NCBI GenBank assembly: GCA_965231025.1
Contig: OZ246407.1
Span: forward strand, 806,001-870,000
Direction: 5' to 3'
DNA length: 64,000 nt
DNA from: PALSA-1335 sp965231025
GTDB taxonomy: Bacteria; Patescibacteriota; Gracilibacteria; UBA1369
The notes under the pieces are model-generated. The model was not told the origin of the DNA, did no database searches, and worked only from the letters and a program-made list of their open reading frames with translations. Shown piece after piece: positions 53,467-60,863 of the stretch (its first letter is position 1; every line of letters starts with the position of its first letter). The translations under genes were made by a program, and so were the position numbers.

Positions 53467-54291
53467 CTACAACGGACTCACAACCCGGCCGATCGCTGTC
53501 GAACTCACCTGCGTATACCGCTGGGTCGTTCGGATATTGGCGTGCCCGAGCAAAGATTGAATCAGACGGATGTCCGTCCCGTTTTCGAGCAGATGGGTCG
53601 CAAAACTGTGCCGGAGCGAATGGAACGTTGCGGGCTTCACGATGTTCGCCCGCTTCATCGCGTTCTCAAAAACTTTCTGCGCCGTACGGGAAGAAAGCTT
53701 TCCTCCCCTTTCGCTTTCAAAAACATACTCGTCGGGCGCGCGAACGGCGCAATAGCTCCGTAAATCGCCCAGCAGCTTCTCCGGCAACAGTGTCATACGA
53801 TCCTTGGCCCCTTTCCCCTGGCGGACACAAAGAAGATTCCGCTCAAAATCCACATCGCGCACGCGGACGGAAATCACCTCGCTCACCCGCAGTCCCGCGC
53901 CATACGCCAAAGAGATCAGCAGTTTGTGCTTCCGGTTCCGCACAACATCAATCACCCGCAATAATTCGTCATGGGAAAGCACCACCGGGAGTTTCCCTCC
54001 CCGCCTGGCAAAACGAAGCTCAATCCTCTGCGGGGACTTCACCACCCAGCGGTAAAAAAACTTGATGGCGTTCAGGTACAGATTCACCGTCTGCGGAGCC
54101 GACCCCAGACTCTGGCGGTGCAGCAGAAAAGCTTTCACCTTTTCGGGATCCAGAACCGCAAAATCCGTCTCCAGAAAACGCAAATAATAGCCGACACACG
54201 ACCGGTAGGCCTTGATGGTTTTGGGACTCATCCCGCGGAGTTTGAGCTCATTTTCCAGTTTTTGAAGCCAATCATCCATCATGCGAAACAC
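53467..54291 (-). CDS. xerD: Xer-family tyrosine recombinase
   Basis: Tyrosine recombinases resolve chromosome dimers or move elements. The 274-aa protein has the N-terminal SAM-like domain (QKLENELKLRGMSPKTIKAY) and the complete catalytic set: Arg in YGAGLRVSEV, Lys in GKGAKDR, H-x-x-R in HSLRHSFATHLLENG, His in LLGHANI, and the Tyr in RYTQVS. Length fits a housekeeping Xer protein rather than a phage integrase. Its position next to a tRNA-like 3' end and foreign genes leaves a role in integration open. Alternative starts lie at residues 1, 4 and 5. Confidence 0.9.
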   Translation of the reverse strand: MFRMMDDWLQKLENELKLRGMSPKTIKAYRSCVGYYLRFLETDFAVLDPEKVKAFLLHRQSLGSAPQTVNLYLNAIKFFYRWVVKSPQRIELRFARRGGKLPVVLSHDELLRVIDVVRNRKHKLLISLAYGAGLRVSEVISVRVRDVDFERNLLCVRQGKGAKDRMTLLPEKLLGDLRSYCAVRAPDEYVFESERGGKLSSRTAQKVFENAMKRANIVKPATFHSLRHSFATHLLENGTDIRLIQSLLGHANIRTTQRYTQVSSTAIGRVVSPL

Positions 54292-54376
54292 AATAAAAAA
54301 CTATCAAAAATGGCCCCCAAAGAAGACTCGATGGAGGCCGGCAGCAGGTTGCTGCAAGAAGGGAATTGCCAACTCA

Positions 54377-54406
54377 ATTATACTCGTCCTCAAGATTGAC
54401 CGTCAA
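54377..54406 (-). promoter_or_regulatory. promoter of the recombinase gene
   Basis: Minus-strand TTGACG (54401-54406), 18 bases, TATAAT (54377-54382). The predicted leader of about 80 bases begins with one copy of a sequence repeated in inverse orientation at 54466. Confidence 0.7.
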
Positions 54407-54411
54407 ATCTT

Positions 54412-54428
54412 CACGGGGCTAGCCCGTG
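54412..54428. repeat. CACGGG-CCCGTG hairpin abutting the tRNA-like CCA
   Basis: CACGGG (54412-54417) and CCCGTG (54423-54428) flank a 5-base loop directly at the 3' end of the tRNA-like element. No T-run follows, so it is more like a processing or recombination structure than a terminator. Confidence 0.5.
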
Positions 54429-54500
54429 GTGGAGATGAGGGGAGTCGAACCCCTAGGAAGTGGAATGGCAATTCCCTTCCTGCGACCTGCCATCCCCACC
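54427..54500 (-). ncRNA. tRNA/tmRNA-like element with encoded CCA
   Basis: On the minus strand the 3' end reads as a perfect T-arm (AGGGG-TTCGACT-CCCCT) followed by CATCTCCACCA. This pairs with GGGGATG at the 5' side (extendable to GGTGGGGATG). Where a D-arm should be there is only GCAGGTCGCA, resembling the stemless D-analogue of tmRNA (GGTTTCGACAGG). The anticodon position is taken by a long helix, AGGAAG-GGAA around TTGCCA. A normal cloverleaf does not fit and no tag-coding part is seen. It may be a tmRNA remnant, a truncated tmRNA-like domain, an att-site duplicate or a degenerate tRNA-Gly(GCC). Confidence 0.45.
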
Positions 54501-54635
54501 CGAGCCAGCTAAAACCAAAATACGCCCCGGAGATGAACGCCCAATGATCAGAACCTGAAAAAATCCTAAAATCGATACCCTTCACATAGGCGCCCCCCTG
54601 CTGATACAATCCGTAATGACCGCGCGAAGAAAGGA

Positions 54636-54642
54636 GTTAGGC
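54636..54642 (+). other. GTTAGGC half-site (attC-like, 5' edge of VOC cassette)
   Basis: GTTAGGC matches the integron core-site consensus GTTRRRY and marks the change to A+T-rich sequence before the VOC gene. A partner GCCTAAC lies after the gene at 55203. Confidence 0.4.
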
Positions 54643-54746
54643 GTCATTGTACAGCGACACTACAAACGGACAATACATTGAAAAGCCACGACTACTGAAA
54701 ACTTTTCGTTACGTGTGAAGAATGAGATTCATTAACAATTAAAATT

Positions 54747-55184
54747 ATGGCAAATATCAATCCACACATTAATTTCAACGGGAATGCTGAAGAAGCATTC
54801 AACTTTTACAAATCAGTATTTGGCGGAGAGTTCTCAAAAATAATGCGTTTCAAAGATTTAGCAAGTGCTGAATTTCCAGTAGCGGAACATGAAGCGAACA
54901 AAATAATGCACATTGCTCTACCAATCGGTAAAAGTATTTTAATGGCTAATGATGTACCTGAAATATTGGGAAGAACAAACGAAAATGAGAACAGAAGCAA
55001 AATTGCAATTAGTGCAGAAAGCAAAGAAGAAGCTGACAAATTATTCAATGGACTTTCGGCAGGCGGACAAATTGAAATGCCTATTTCTGACAGCCCTTGG
55101 GGTTCCTATTTTGGTATGTTTAGAGACAAATATGGAATTGAATGGATGGTCGAATTTGACTCGAATTATAAGGGACAAATATAG
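54747..55184 (+). CDS. VOC-family (PhnB/glyoxalase-like) protein, probably foreign
   Basis: A 145-aa protein with the vicinal-oxygen-chelate pattern: PHINFNGNAEEAFNFYKSVF, then IMHIALPIGKSILMANDVPE, and the C-terminal DSPWGSYFGMFRDKYGIEWM. These proteins are metal-dependent small-molecule enzymes or binders; the substrate is not predictable. The gene is visibly richer in A+T than its neighbours (codons AAA, AAT, ATT, TTA). It sits alone between GTTAGGC and GCCTAAC half-sites, and its protein resembles Bacteroidetes homologues. Acquisition as a mobile cassette is the best explanation. Confidence 0.85.
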   Translation: MANINPHINFNGNAEEAFNFYKSVFGGEFSKIMRFKDLASAEFPVAEHEANKIMHIALPIGKSILMANDVPEILGRTNENENRSKIAISAESKEEADKLFNGLSAGGQIEMPISDSPWGSYFGMFRDKYGIEWMVEFDSNYKGQI

Positions 55185-55202
55185 CCGAAGAAAAACAACG
55201 AA

Positions 55203-55209
55203 CGCCTAA
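55203..55209 (+). other. GCCTAAC half-site (attC-like, 3' edge of VOC cassette)
   Basis: GCCTAAC matches the RYYYAAC consensus and is the exact complement of the 54636 site. It continues with AGCAGTTTGGCAAAAAAGCG, a type of non-coding tail I associate with Bacteroidetes gene cassettes. A full attC with its second pair is not evident. Confidence 0.4.
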
Positions 55210-55290
55210 CAGCAGTTTGGCAAAAAAGCGGGTTCAGTGGTTATATAAACAGTTGTGCATCTAATATACTTTTCGTTTCTTTCTTGTGAT

Positions 55291-56385
55291 ATGCAACCGA
55301 GACTAAAAAGATACAAACAATTCATTGAAACGCAATACGTGCAGGGATTGCTGCGGCATGACGAGTACTCTCTGGAAAAACTGGACAAGAAGATCCAAAA
55401 GAAAATCTCATCCGGTCAATATGAGCGTATTTTGTTTACGGGGATGGGCTGTTCCGCCATTGTTTCCGACATTATCAAAGGATTTTTTGCCGTTCAAAAT
55501 ATTCCGATTTATGTGGAAGTCATCAATGATTACGAGATTGATTTTCTTTTGAATATTGCAGAGTTGAAAAGAAGAAAAACGCTGATCATCATAAGTTCTT
55601 ATTCAGGACATTCTCAAGAGCCGATCAATGCGTATCAGAAAATCAAAGAGTATACCGATGACATCATATTTCTTACGACCGGCGGTAAGCTTGAGAAAAT
55701 TGCCCAGGAGGAGAATGTTTCGCTTATTTATTGGCGTATAACAAACCCAGACAGAGAATACCCATTATTCCACGCTCCGCAATATTTCAGCATTTTGCTC
55801 GACATTTTTCATAAGCTCGGTTTACTCGAGACAAATTTTCAAAAAGAGATCGGAGAAGCGGCAAAATCCGTTCAACGCGAATTTTCAAATAAAAAAATAG
55901 GCGAAGCCAAAAAAACAGCACAACAACTGCAAGATAGAGATATCATTTTGCTCGCTTCTCCCAAGTGGTATTTGTCCCTCCTTAAACTGGTAAAAATGCA
56001 CGTCAATGAAATGGCAATGGCCCCCTGTCATAGAAATTACTTTCACGAGTTCGGGCATAGCGAAGTTGCCATTTTCACCGATCCAAAAGAAAAACAGGTG
56101 CTTTGGTTATTCCGTGACAAAGACGAAGATGCCTACACTCAAAAGAAAATGGGCAGCCTCGTCAAACTTCTCACTGCAAAAGCACCCCAAAACAAGAACG
56201 TCGCCATTGCCATAACCGAACTTCATCAGAACAATTTTTTTAAACAGTTTTTTTCAACCCTGCAATTTGTCCAGTATGTGAGCTATTTTCTCGGTGAGTA
56301 TTACAACTATGAATCGAGAGAGCTCATTTCAACAGCCGCAGACAATCCCTGGTATAATCAAAAGACCATTCAGAAGGAAGCTTAA
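55291..56385 (+). CDS. SIS-domain phosphoglucose/phosphomannose isomerase-like protein
   Basis: A 364-aa protein with two SIS sugar-phosphate isomerase domains. The first shows ILFTGMGCSAIVSDIIKGFF, TLIIISSYSGHSQEPINAYQ and IFLTTGGKLEKIAQEENV. The second shows DIILLASPKWYLSLLKLVKM and the conserved EFGHSEVAIFTDP, in the place of the NE-containing motif of bifunctional PGI/PMI. It could join glycolysis to mannose sugars for glycan synthesis. The ATG at 55291 (MQPRLKRYKQF) is preferred. The gene is A+T-richer than the core genes and follows the VOC cassette, so it may be part of the acquired block. Confidence 0.8.
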   Translation: MQPRLKRYKQFIETQYVQGLLRHDEYSLEKLDKKIQKKISSGQYERILFTGMGCSAIVSDIIKGFFAVQNIPIYVEVINDYEIDFLLNIAELKRRKTLIIISSYSGHSQEPINAYQKIKEYTDDIIFLTTGGKLEKIAQEENVSLIYWRITNPDREYPLFHAPQYFSILLDIFHKLGLLETNFQKEIGEAAKSVQREFSNKKIGEAKKTAQQLQDRDIILLASPKWYLSLLKLVKMHVNEMAMAPCHRNYFHEFGHSEVAIFTDPKEKQVLWLFRDKDEDAYTQKKMGSLVKLLTAKAPQNKNVAIAITELHQNNFFKQFFSTLQFVQYVSYFLGEYYNYESRELISTAADNPWYNQKTIQKEA

Positions 56386-56406
56386 ACTCTATTTTGAAGA
56401 CATCAA

Positions 56407-56757
56407 ATGACAAAACATCGAATCTTTACCACGAGCTTCGCAAGTGTCTACCCCCTCTATATCGCCAAGGCGGAGAAAAAGGGACGCACGAAAGCGGAAG
56501 TAGACACCATTGTTTTTTGGCTAACAGGTTACAATAAAAAAACGCTGCAAAAACAAATCGACGAAAAAAGTGATTTTGAAACATTTTTCGCCCAGGCACC
56601 GCAAATGAATCCGAATGTTTCAAAAATTACAGGCATCATTTGCGGATATCGTGTGGAAGAGATCAAGGATAAGCTCATGCAAAAGATTCGTTATTTGGAC
56701 AAGTTGATCGATGAGTTAGCAAAAGGAAAGTCGATGGAAAAGATTTTACGGAAATGA
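56407..56757 (+). CDS. DUF2200 family protein
   Basis: A 116-aa protein with the full DUF2200 pattern: MTKHRIFTTSFASVYPLYIA, RTKAEVDTIVFWLTGYNKKT, then NPNVSKITGIICGYRVEEIK and IRYLDKLIDELAKGKSMEKI. The biochemical role is unknown. It lies 21 bases after the SIS gene and belongs to the accessory block. Confidence 0.88.
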   Translation: MTKHRIFTTSFASVYPLYIAKAEKKGRTKAEVDTIVFWLTGYNKKTLQKQIDEKSDFETFFAQAPQMNPNVSKITGIICGYRVEEIKDKLMQKIRYLDKLIDELAKGKSMEKILRK

Positions 56758-56831
56758 TAAAATTTCTGCTGCGGGACTATGGTAAAATGACAATAACAAT
56801 GAACCCCGTCTGTTCCCTTAACATACAAACG

Positions 56832-57392
56832 ATGACCAAAAAGATGCTCTCACCGGAACAGCGTGAAGAACTCCTCAAAACGCTGAAGGTCCGTTTCGGG
56901 AAAAACACCAACCGCCATAAAGGTCTTGAATGGGCAAAAGTACAGGCAAGACTGGAAGCCGACACCGGAAAACTCTGGTCGCTCAACGAAATGGAAAGAA
57001 CCGGCGGCGAACCGGATGTTGTCGATTATGATAAAAAGACCGCCGAATACCTGTTTTACGACTGCTCTGCGGAAAGTCCAAGCGGACGCAGGAGTTTTTG
57101 CTATGACCGCGAAGCGCTGGAATCAAGAAAAGAACATAAACCCAAAAACAGCGCCATGGATATGGCCGCTGAGATGGGCATTGAACTTTTAACGGAAGAA
57201 CAATACCGGGAGCTGCAGAATCTTGGGAGTTTCGACACCAAAACATCGAGCTGGGTACAAACGCCTTCCGGGATCAGAAAACTCGGCGGAGCCATTTTCT
57301 GCGACCGCCGCTACAACACGGTCTTTACGTACCACAACGGCGCGGAATCTTACTACGCCGCCAGAGGGTTCCGCGGCTCACTGAAGGTATAA
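56832..57392 (+). CDS. DUF4256 family protein
   Basis: A 186-aa protein of the DUF4256 family; the start MTKKMLSPEQREELLKTLKV at 56832 fits the family and the upstream 26 codons do not. Typical parts are RFGKNTNRHKGLEWAKVQAR LE, VVDYDKKTAEYLFYDCSAES, CYDREALESRKEHKPKNSAM and FDTKTSSWVQTPSGIRKLGG. Function is unknown. Base composition is back to the local average, unlike the preceding genes. Confidence 0.88.
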   Translation: MTKKMLSPEQREELLKTLKVRFGKNTNRHKGLEWAKVQARLEADTGKLWSLNEMERTGGEPDVVDYDKKTAEYLFYDCSAESPSGRRSFCYDREALESRKEHKPKNSAMDMAAEMGIELLTEEQYRELQNLGSFDTKTSSWVQTPSGIRKLGGAIFCDRRYNTVFTYHNGAESYYAARGFRGSLKV

Positions 57393-57413
57393 ATTCGTAA
57401 TGAACTACCCCAT

Positions 57414-57830
57414 ATGGACAACAAAGAAACCATCACCGTTCAGGCCACAGTCAAAGCGCCCGCGAAAAAAGTCTGGAAGCTCTATACCGGCACGGAACAC
57501 GTGACACACTGGAACAATGCCTCCGATGACTGGCACACTCCAAGGGCGGAAAACGACCTGAAAGCCGGAGGGAAATTCCTTTTCCGGATGGAAGCCAAAG
57601 ACGGCAGCGCCGGATTTGATTTCAGCGGCGTGTACGACGAGGTTGAAACGAACAAGCTCATCGCGTACACCATGGACGACGGAAGAAAAGCCAAAATTAC
57701 CTTCACCGGGGAGAATGACAAAACAACAATAGCGGTGACTTTTGAAGCGGAAAACGAAAATTCAATCGAAATGCAGCGCAGCGGTTGGCAGGCCATTCTG
57801 GACAACTTCAAAAAATACGCCGATGCGTGA
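57414..57830 (+). CDS. SRPBCC (AHSA1-type START) domain protein
   Basis: A 138-aa protein with the START/Bet v1-like fold pattern: ITVQATVKAPAKKVWKLYTG, HVTHWNNASDDWHTPRAEND, AGFDFSGVYDEVETNKLIAY and the C-terminal SGWQAILDNFKKYADA. Such proteins bind small hydrophobic ligands or act with chaperones. It overlaps the next gene by 8 bases (ATGCGTGA), so the two are translationally coupled. Confidence 0.88.
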   Translation: MDNKETITVQATVKAPAKKVWKLYTGTEHVTHWNNASDDWHTPRAENDLKAGGKFLFRMEAKDGSAGFDFSGVYDEVETNKLIAYTMDDGRKAKITFTGENDKTTIAVTFEAENENSIEMQRSGWQAILDNFKKYADA

Positions 57831-58290
57831 CCAACGATGGGTGGCAGAACACCGCGGAGGACCGCTCAAAAAAGAGCAGCACCGGCAGCTCATTCTGTGG
57901 GCCTGCGAATGCGCCGAACATGTTTTACCGCTCCTGGGCGGAGAAATTGACGTGCGGCTGAAGAACGCGCTGCTGGTTGCAAAAGCGTGGGCACAGGGAA
58001 AGGCCACGACGGGTGAAGCCATGAAAGCGGCAGTGGAGGCCCACGCGGCGGCAAGAGCATCGGCCGATCCTGTCGCGAAAGCCGTAGCCCGGTGCATTGG
58101 ACACGCGGTGGCAACGGCCCACATGGCCGACCATTCACTAGGAGTGATCTATGCCCTGAAAGCCGTGGAAATTGCGGGAAAACCGGTAAACGAAGAAAAG
58201 AAATGGCAGAATGAACACTTGCCGCCGGGAATCAGGGAGCTTATCCTGTCCACAAGGGGTGCGAAAGAGAAAGCCTTTCAACTTAAATAA
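57823..58290 (+). CDS. putative immunity protein (Imm5-like)
   Basis: A 155-aa protein, mostly helical and Ala-rich. The pattern LILWACECAEHVLPLL ... AMKAAVEAHAAARASADPVA ... ARCIGHAVATAHMADHSLGV IYALKAV resembles proteins annotated as putative immunity proteins of the Imm5 group. No toxin gene is visible beside it, so the label rests on family memory only. The start at 57823 overlaps the end of the SRPBCC gene. Confidence 0.6.
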   Translation: MRDQRWVAEHRGGPLKKEQHRQLILWACECAEHVLPLLGGEIDVRLKNALLVAKAWAQGKATTGEAMKAAVEAHAAARASADPVAKAVARCIGHAVATAHMADHSLGVIYALKAVEIAGKPVNEEKKWQNEHLPPGIRELILSTRGAKEKAFQLK

Positions 58291-58416
58291 TATTTCGCCG
58301 GCCCGACTGCCTTTTAGAGTACGCTATCCGCAGGATCATTATCCATCACATTCAAAAAACGTATCGTAGAGGAAGCTTCGCATGGTACTATACCAGTGTA
58401 TCCGCGCAAAAACGAC

Positions 58417-58869
58417 ATGTCTTCAATCGATCAATACAACCACCGGCTTTTAGGATTCATCAAATGCCCCAGCAGCCTTGATTTTGTCGACAACAACGCG
58501 ACCAGAGACATTGCGGTCTATGAACTGCTGGAGGACATCCCCTCAGACGAAACATATTTTGATGGGAAAAAAGGTGACATCATCGTTGGAGGAGGAAGCG
58601 GAGAAGCGCCCGCGTTGAGAATTTCTATGCCCGAATGTTCCAATTATTTTATTCTCAAAAAGGAAGACAAATCCGGAAGCGGCAAAAAACTCTTCAAGTC
58701 CTTCTGGACACCGACTCAAAGAGAAATCCTCTGCGAGGGCTTCAAGAAAACGGGGTGGAATACCGAAACCCCTATTGAATCGTGGCTGGCGGAAAACGTC
58801 TGCAAAACCATGAACGGCAATGAACACACACCCCTGCAATGGACAAACATAACCGACACCTCATTATGA
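58417..58869 (+). CDS. hypothetical protein
   Basis: A 150-aa soluble protein of unknown family. The first ATG (MSSIDQYNHRLLGFIKCPSS) is at 58417; an in-frame GTG at 58396 is an alternative. It contains AVYELLEDIPSDETYFDGKK GDI, GGGSGEAPALRISMPECSNY and a helical C-terminus. It overlaps the following gene by 4 bases (ATGA), showing translational coupling to the DUF2164 protein. Confidence 0.6.
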   Translation: MSSIDQYNHRLLGFIKCPSSLDFVDNNATRDIAVYELLEDIPSDETYFDGKKGDIIVGGGSGEAPALRISMPECSNYFILKKEDKSGSGKKLFKSFWTPTQREILCEGFKKTGWNTETPIESWLAENVCKTMNGNEHTPLQWTNITDTSL

Positions 58870-59120
58870 CCGACATCAAACGGAGCTGGGACATGCTCCC
58901 GAAAGAAAAACGTAAAGCGCTGATCGACGAAATCATCACGTTTTTTAAACAGGAACGGGACGAAGAGATCGGCATCATCGCCGCGGAAGACATTCTGGAC
59001 TTCTTTCTGCAAAACGCGGCAAAGGACATTTACAATAAAGGGATTGCGGACTCCAAAGAGCTGCTCAAGAAACAGTTTGAGGACCTGGAAGTCAATCTGG
59101 ACCTTCTATTACATCATTAA
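58866..59120 (+). CDS. DUF2164 family protein
   Basis: An 84-aa helical protein of the DUF2164 family: LPKEKRKALIDEIITFFKQE, RDEEIGIIAAEDILDFFLQN, DIYNKGIADSKELLKKQFED LEVNLD. Function is unknown. The start at 58866 overlaps the previous stop codon; a start 9 codons upstream is less likely. Confidence 0.85.
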   Translation: MTDIKRSWDMLPKEKRKALIDEIITFFKQERDEEIGIIAAEDILDFFLQNAAKDIYNKGIADSKELLKKQFEDLEVNLDLLLHH

Positions 59121-59124
59121 CCGT

Positions 59125-60492
59125 ATGAGAAAAATTATTATCGTCTCACTAGCTCTGTTTTTAAGTATCGGCTGCATTACGCCCGCATTCGGAGAAGAAG
59201 GGGCTTTCCCCCAATCCGATTTTTTTCTTTATCTTGGCGTCCGGAATCCAGGAGCCGGCATCAGCGCGGAAAGAATTGAAAGGATATTATTCAGTTCCGC
59301 GCATATTGACGTGAAAGGAGGCAAAATAGTCTCGGACCGGCTGATTCCCATCAACTTCACGAAAGGGATTCAGGACTTTACGGGTACGGCAAGCATAAAA
59401 ATGGACGGCGACTACGACAAAACCGACGGACGACTTTCCGGCACTTTCAGTATCACGGAAGATATGAAAGACGTCTGGCACGGTGATGTTGCCGACGTTC
59501 CCTCCACATGGATCGATACGATGAGCGGAACATTTAACGGCCAGGTCGTGGGTGACAAAGTGGTCATCCGATACAAAGGGAAAACCGCCGAGGAAGCTCA
59601 CCTGGGCATGGCTGACGGCTCCGTAAAAGACGAATCACTCTCCTACGATTATAGTTCGGTTGTTGCATGGCGACTGAACGACTATGTGGTACCCGAACCT
59701 CCAAAGATTTCCGATCTGGACAAGGAATTTCTGGATAAGTACGGCAAAGCGACCGATTCCGGCGGCAGGTTCTATATGCCAAAAGGCCAGATCGAAATAC
59801 ACATTCCTGGAGAACCGGAAGATTCATGGCACAGCGTTGACCCTCTCACGGCTATCCCCTACGGAGCCCAAATCAAAACCGACGAGGACAGCGAGGCGAT
59901 CATTTCCTTTAAGGACGGCACCACCTACATGATGAAACCAGAATCCACCATTATCATATCCGGCCCGCCCGGAGAAAGAAGCCTCACAAAACTGGTAGCC
60001 GGAAATATCTGGGTCAACATCAAAAAAATGGTTAAAGACGGATCCATGGAAATCGACCTCAACCAGGCCGTGGCCGGAATCAAAGGAACAACATTGGTAG
60101 CTTCGGTACAGGGAGACAAATCAACCTTCAAGGTGATTGAAGGGAAAATCAGCGTTACCGCCAAAAACAGCGACGAATCGATTGAAATAACAGGGGGACA
60201 AACGGCAACGGTCGACAGTGCCGGAAAAATCGAGAAAGAGAGTTTTGACATTCTTGAAGAGCAAAATACCTGGGACAATCCAGAAAAGATCGATTTTGCC
60301 GCCCTTGAAAAAATGATACCGCCGGAACAAGCACAGGCAGCACCGGCAGCGGAAACCAGAGACGCATCCCCTTCTCCATCACCTGCCGCCGCCGGAGGAA
60401 ACAGCCAAAATCAAACAACCGCCATCGCCATATTCGGAGGAATAGTGATCGCGGGAGCCATTCTGGCATTGGTCTTACGCAAGAAAAAATAA
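59125..60492 (+). CDS. secreted/anchored FecR-domain protein
   Basis: The ATG at 59125 gives a clear signal peptide (MRKIIIVSLALFLSIGCITP AFG). The N-terminal half (about 25-200) is unknown. A FecR-type domain spans about 235-375 (AQIKTDEDSEAIISFKDGTTYMMKPESTI, then MEIDLNQAVAGIKGTTLVAS). An Ala/Pro/Ser-rich linker and a C-terminal membrane segment with a Lys tail follow (IAIFGGIVIAGAILALVLRK). It is the second FecR-domain protein in the window after 43682, again without regulators of iron uptake. It starts 4 bases after the DUF2164 gene. Confidence 0.75.
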   Translation: MRKIIIVSLALFLSIGCITPAFGEEGAFPQSDFFLYLGVRNPGAGISAERIERILFSSAHIDVKGGKIVSDRLIPINFTKGIQDFTGTASIKMDGDYDKTDGRLSGTFSITEDMKDVWHGDVADVPSTWIDTMSGTFNGQVVGDKVVIRYKGKTAEEAHLGMADGSVKDESLSYDYSSVVAWRLNDYVVPEPPKISDLDKEFLDKYGKATDSGGRFYMPKGQIEIHIPGEPEDSWHSVDPLTAIPYGAQIKTDEDSEAIISFKDGTTYMMKPESTIIISGPPGERSLTKLVAGNIWVNIKKMVKDGSMEIDLNQAVAGIKGTTLVASVQGDKSTFKVIEGKISVTAKNSDESIEITGGQTATVDSAGKIEKESFDILEEQNTWDNPEKIDFAALEKMIPPEQAQAAPAAETRDASPSPSPAAAGGNSQNQTTAIAIFGGIVIAGAILALVLRKKK

Positions 60493-60511
60493 CGTTAATC
60501 CACAGCACAGG

Positions 60512-60859
60512 ATGAACAAACCGAAAAACATCGATGAATATGTATCAGCTTTCCCCAGGGAAACGCAAAAGCTGCTGGAACAACTCCGTGAAACCATCAA
60601 GAAGGCCGCCCCGAAGGCGGAAGAGGTCATCAGTTATGGAATGCCGGCATTCAAAATGAAGCGGGTGCTGGTGTACTTTGCCAGCTACTCAAAACACATC
60701 GGATTCTACCCCACACCTTCGGGAATACAGGCATTTAAAAAAGAACTTTCCGTTTATAAAGGATCAAAAGGGGCCGTCCAGTTCCCGATCGACAAGCCCA
60801 TGCCGCTGGGATTAATCACCAGAATCGTAAAGTTCAGGGTCGCTGAATCATCAATATAA
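60512..60859 (+). CDS. DUF1801 / YdhG-like protein
   Basis: A 115-aa protein of the DUF1801 (YdhG-like) family: NIDEYVSAFPRETQKLLEQL RETIKKAAPKAEEVISYGMPA, then GFYPTPSGIQAFKKELSVYK and KGAVQFPIDKPMPLGLITRI. Bacillus relatives have been described as frataxin-like. Its role here is unknown. Confidence 0.85.
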   Translation: MNKPKNIDEYVSAFPRETQKLLEQLRETIKKAAPKAEEVISYGMPAFKMKRVLVYFASYSKHIGFYPTPSGIQAFKKELSVYKGSKGAVQFPIDKPMPLGLITRIVKFRVAESSI

Positions 60860-60863
60860 TCCG

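Larger units (their letters stand above)
54403..54642 (-). pseudogene. possible gene fragment cut by the cassette junction
   Basis: The minus-strand frame from the GCCTAAC junction reads RGHYGLYQQGGAYVKG, then a Trp/Phe/Gly-rich stretch (DHWAFISGAYFGFSWLGWGW), and runs into the tRNA-like element. Its opening stop codon is the TAA inside GCCTAAC. It looks like coding sequence truncated by an insertion, but no family is recognised and no good start codon exists. Confidence 0.3.

Noticed and set aside
53467..54291. phage integrase / prophage
   Set aside because: The recombinase has the length and motifs of a housekeeping Xer protein, and no phage structural genes lie in the window.
54427..54497. 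ordinary tRNA-Gly(GCC)
   Set aside because: The TTGCCA loop suggests GCC, but a D-stem is absent, U8 is missing and the anticodon loop would be six bases. I therefore list it as tRNA/tmRNA-like only.
54432..54780. complete one-piece tmRNA on the minus strand
   Set aside because: No tag reading frame, no pseudoknots that I can pair, and no 5' acceptor plus TTCGAC motif about 350 bases upstream.
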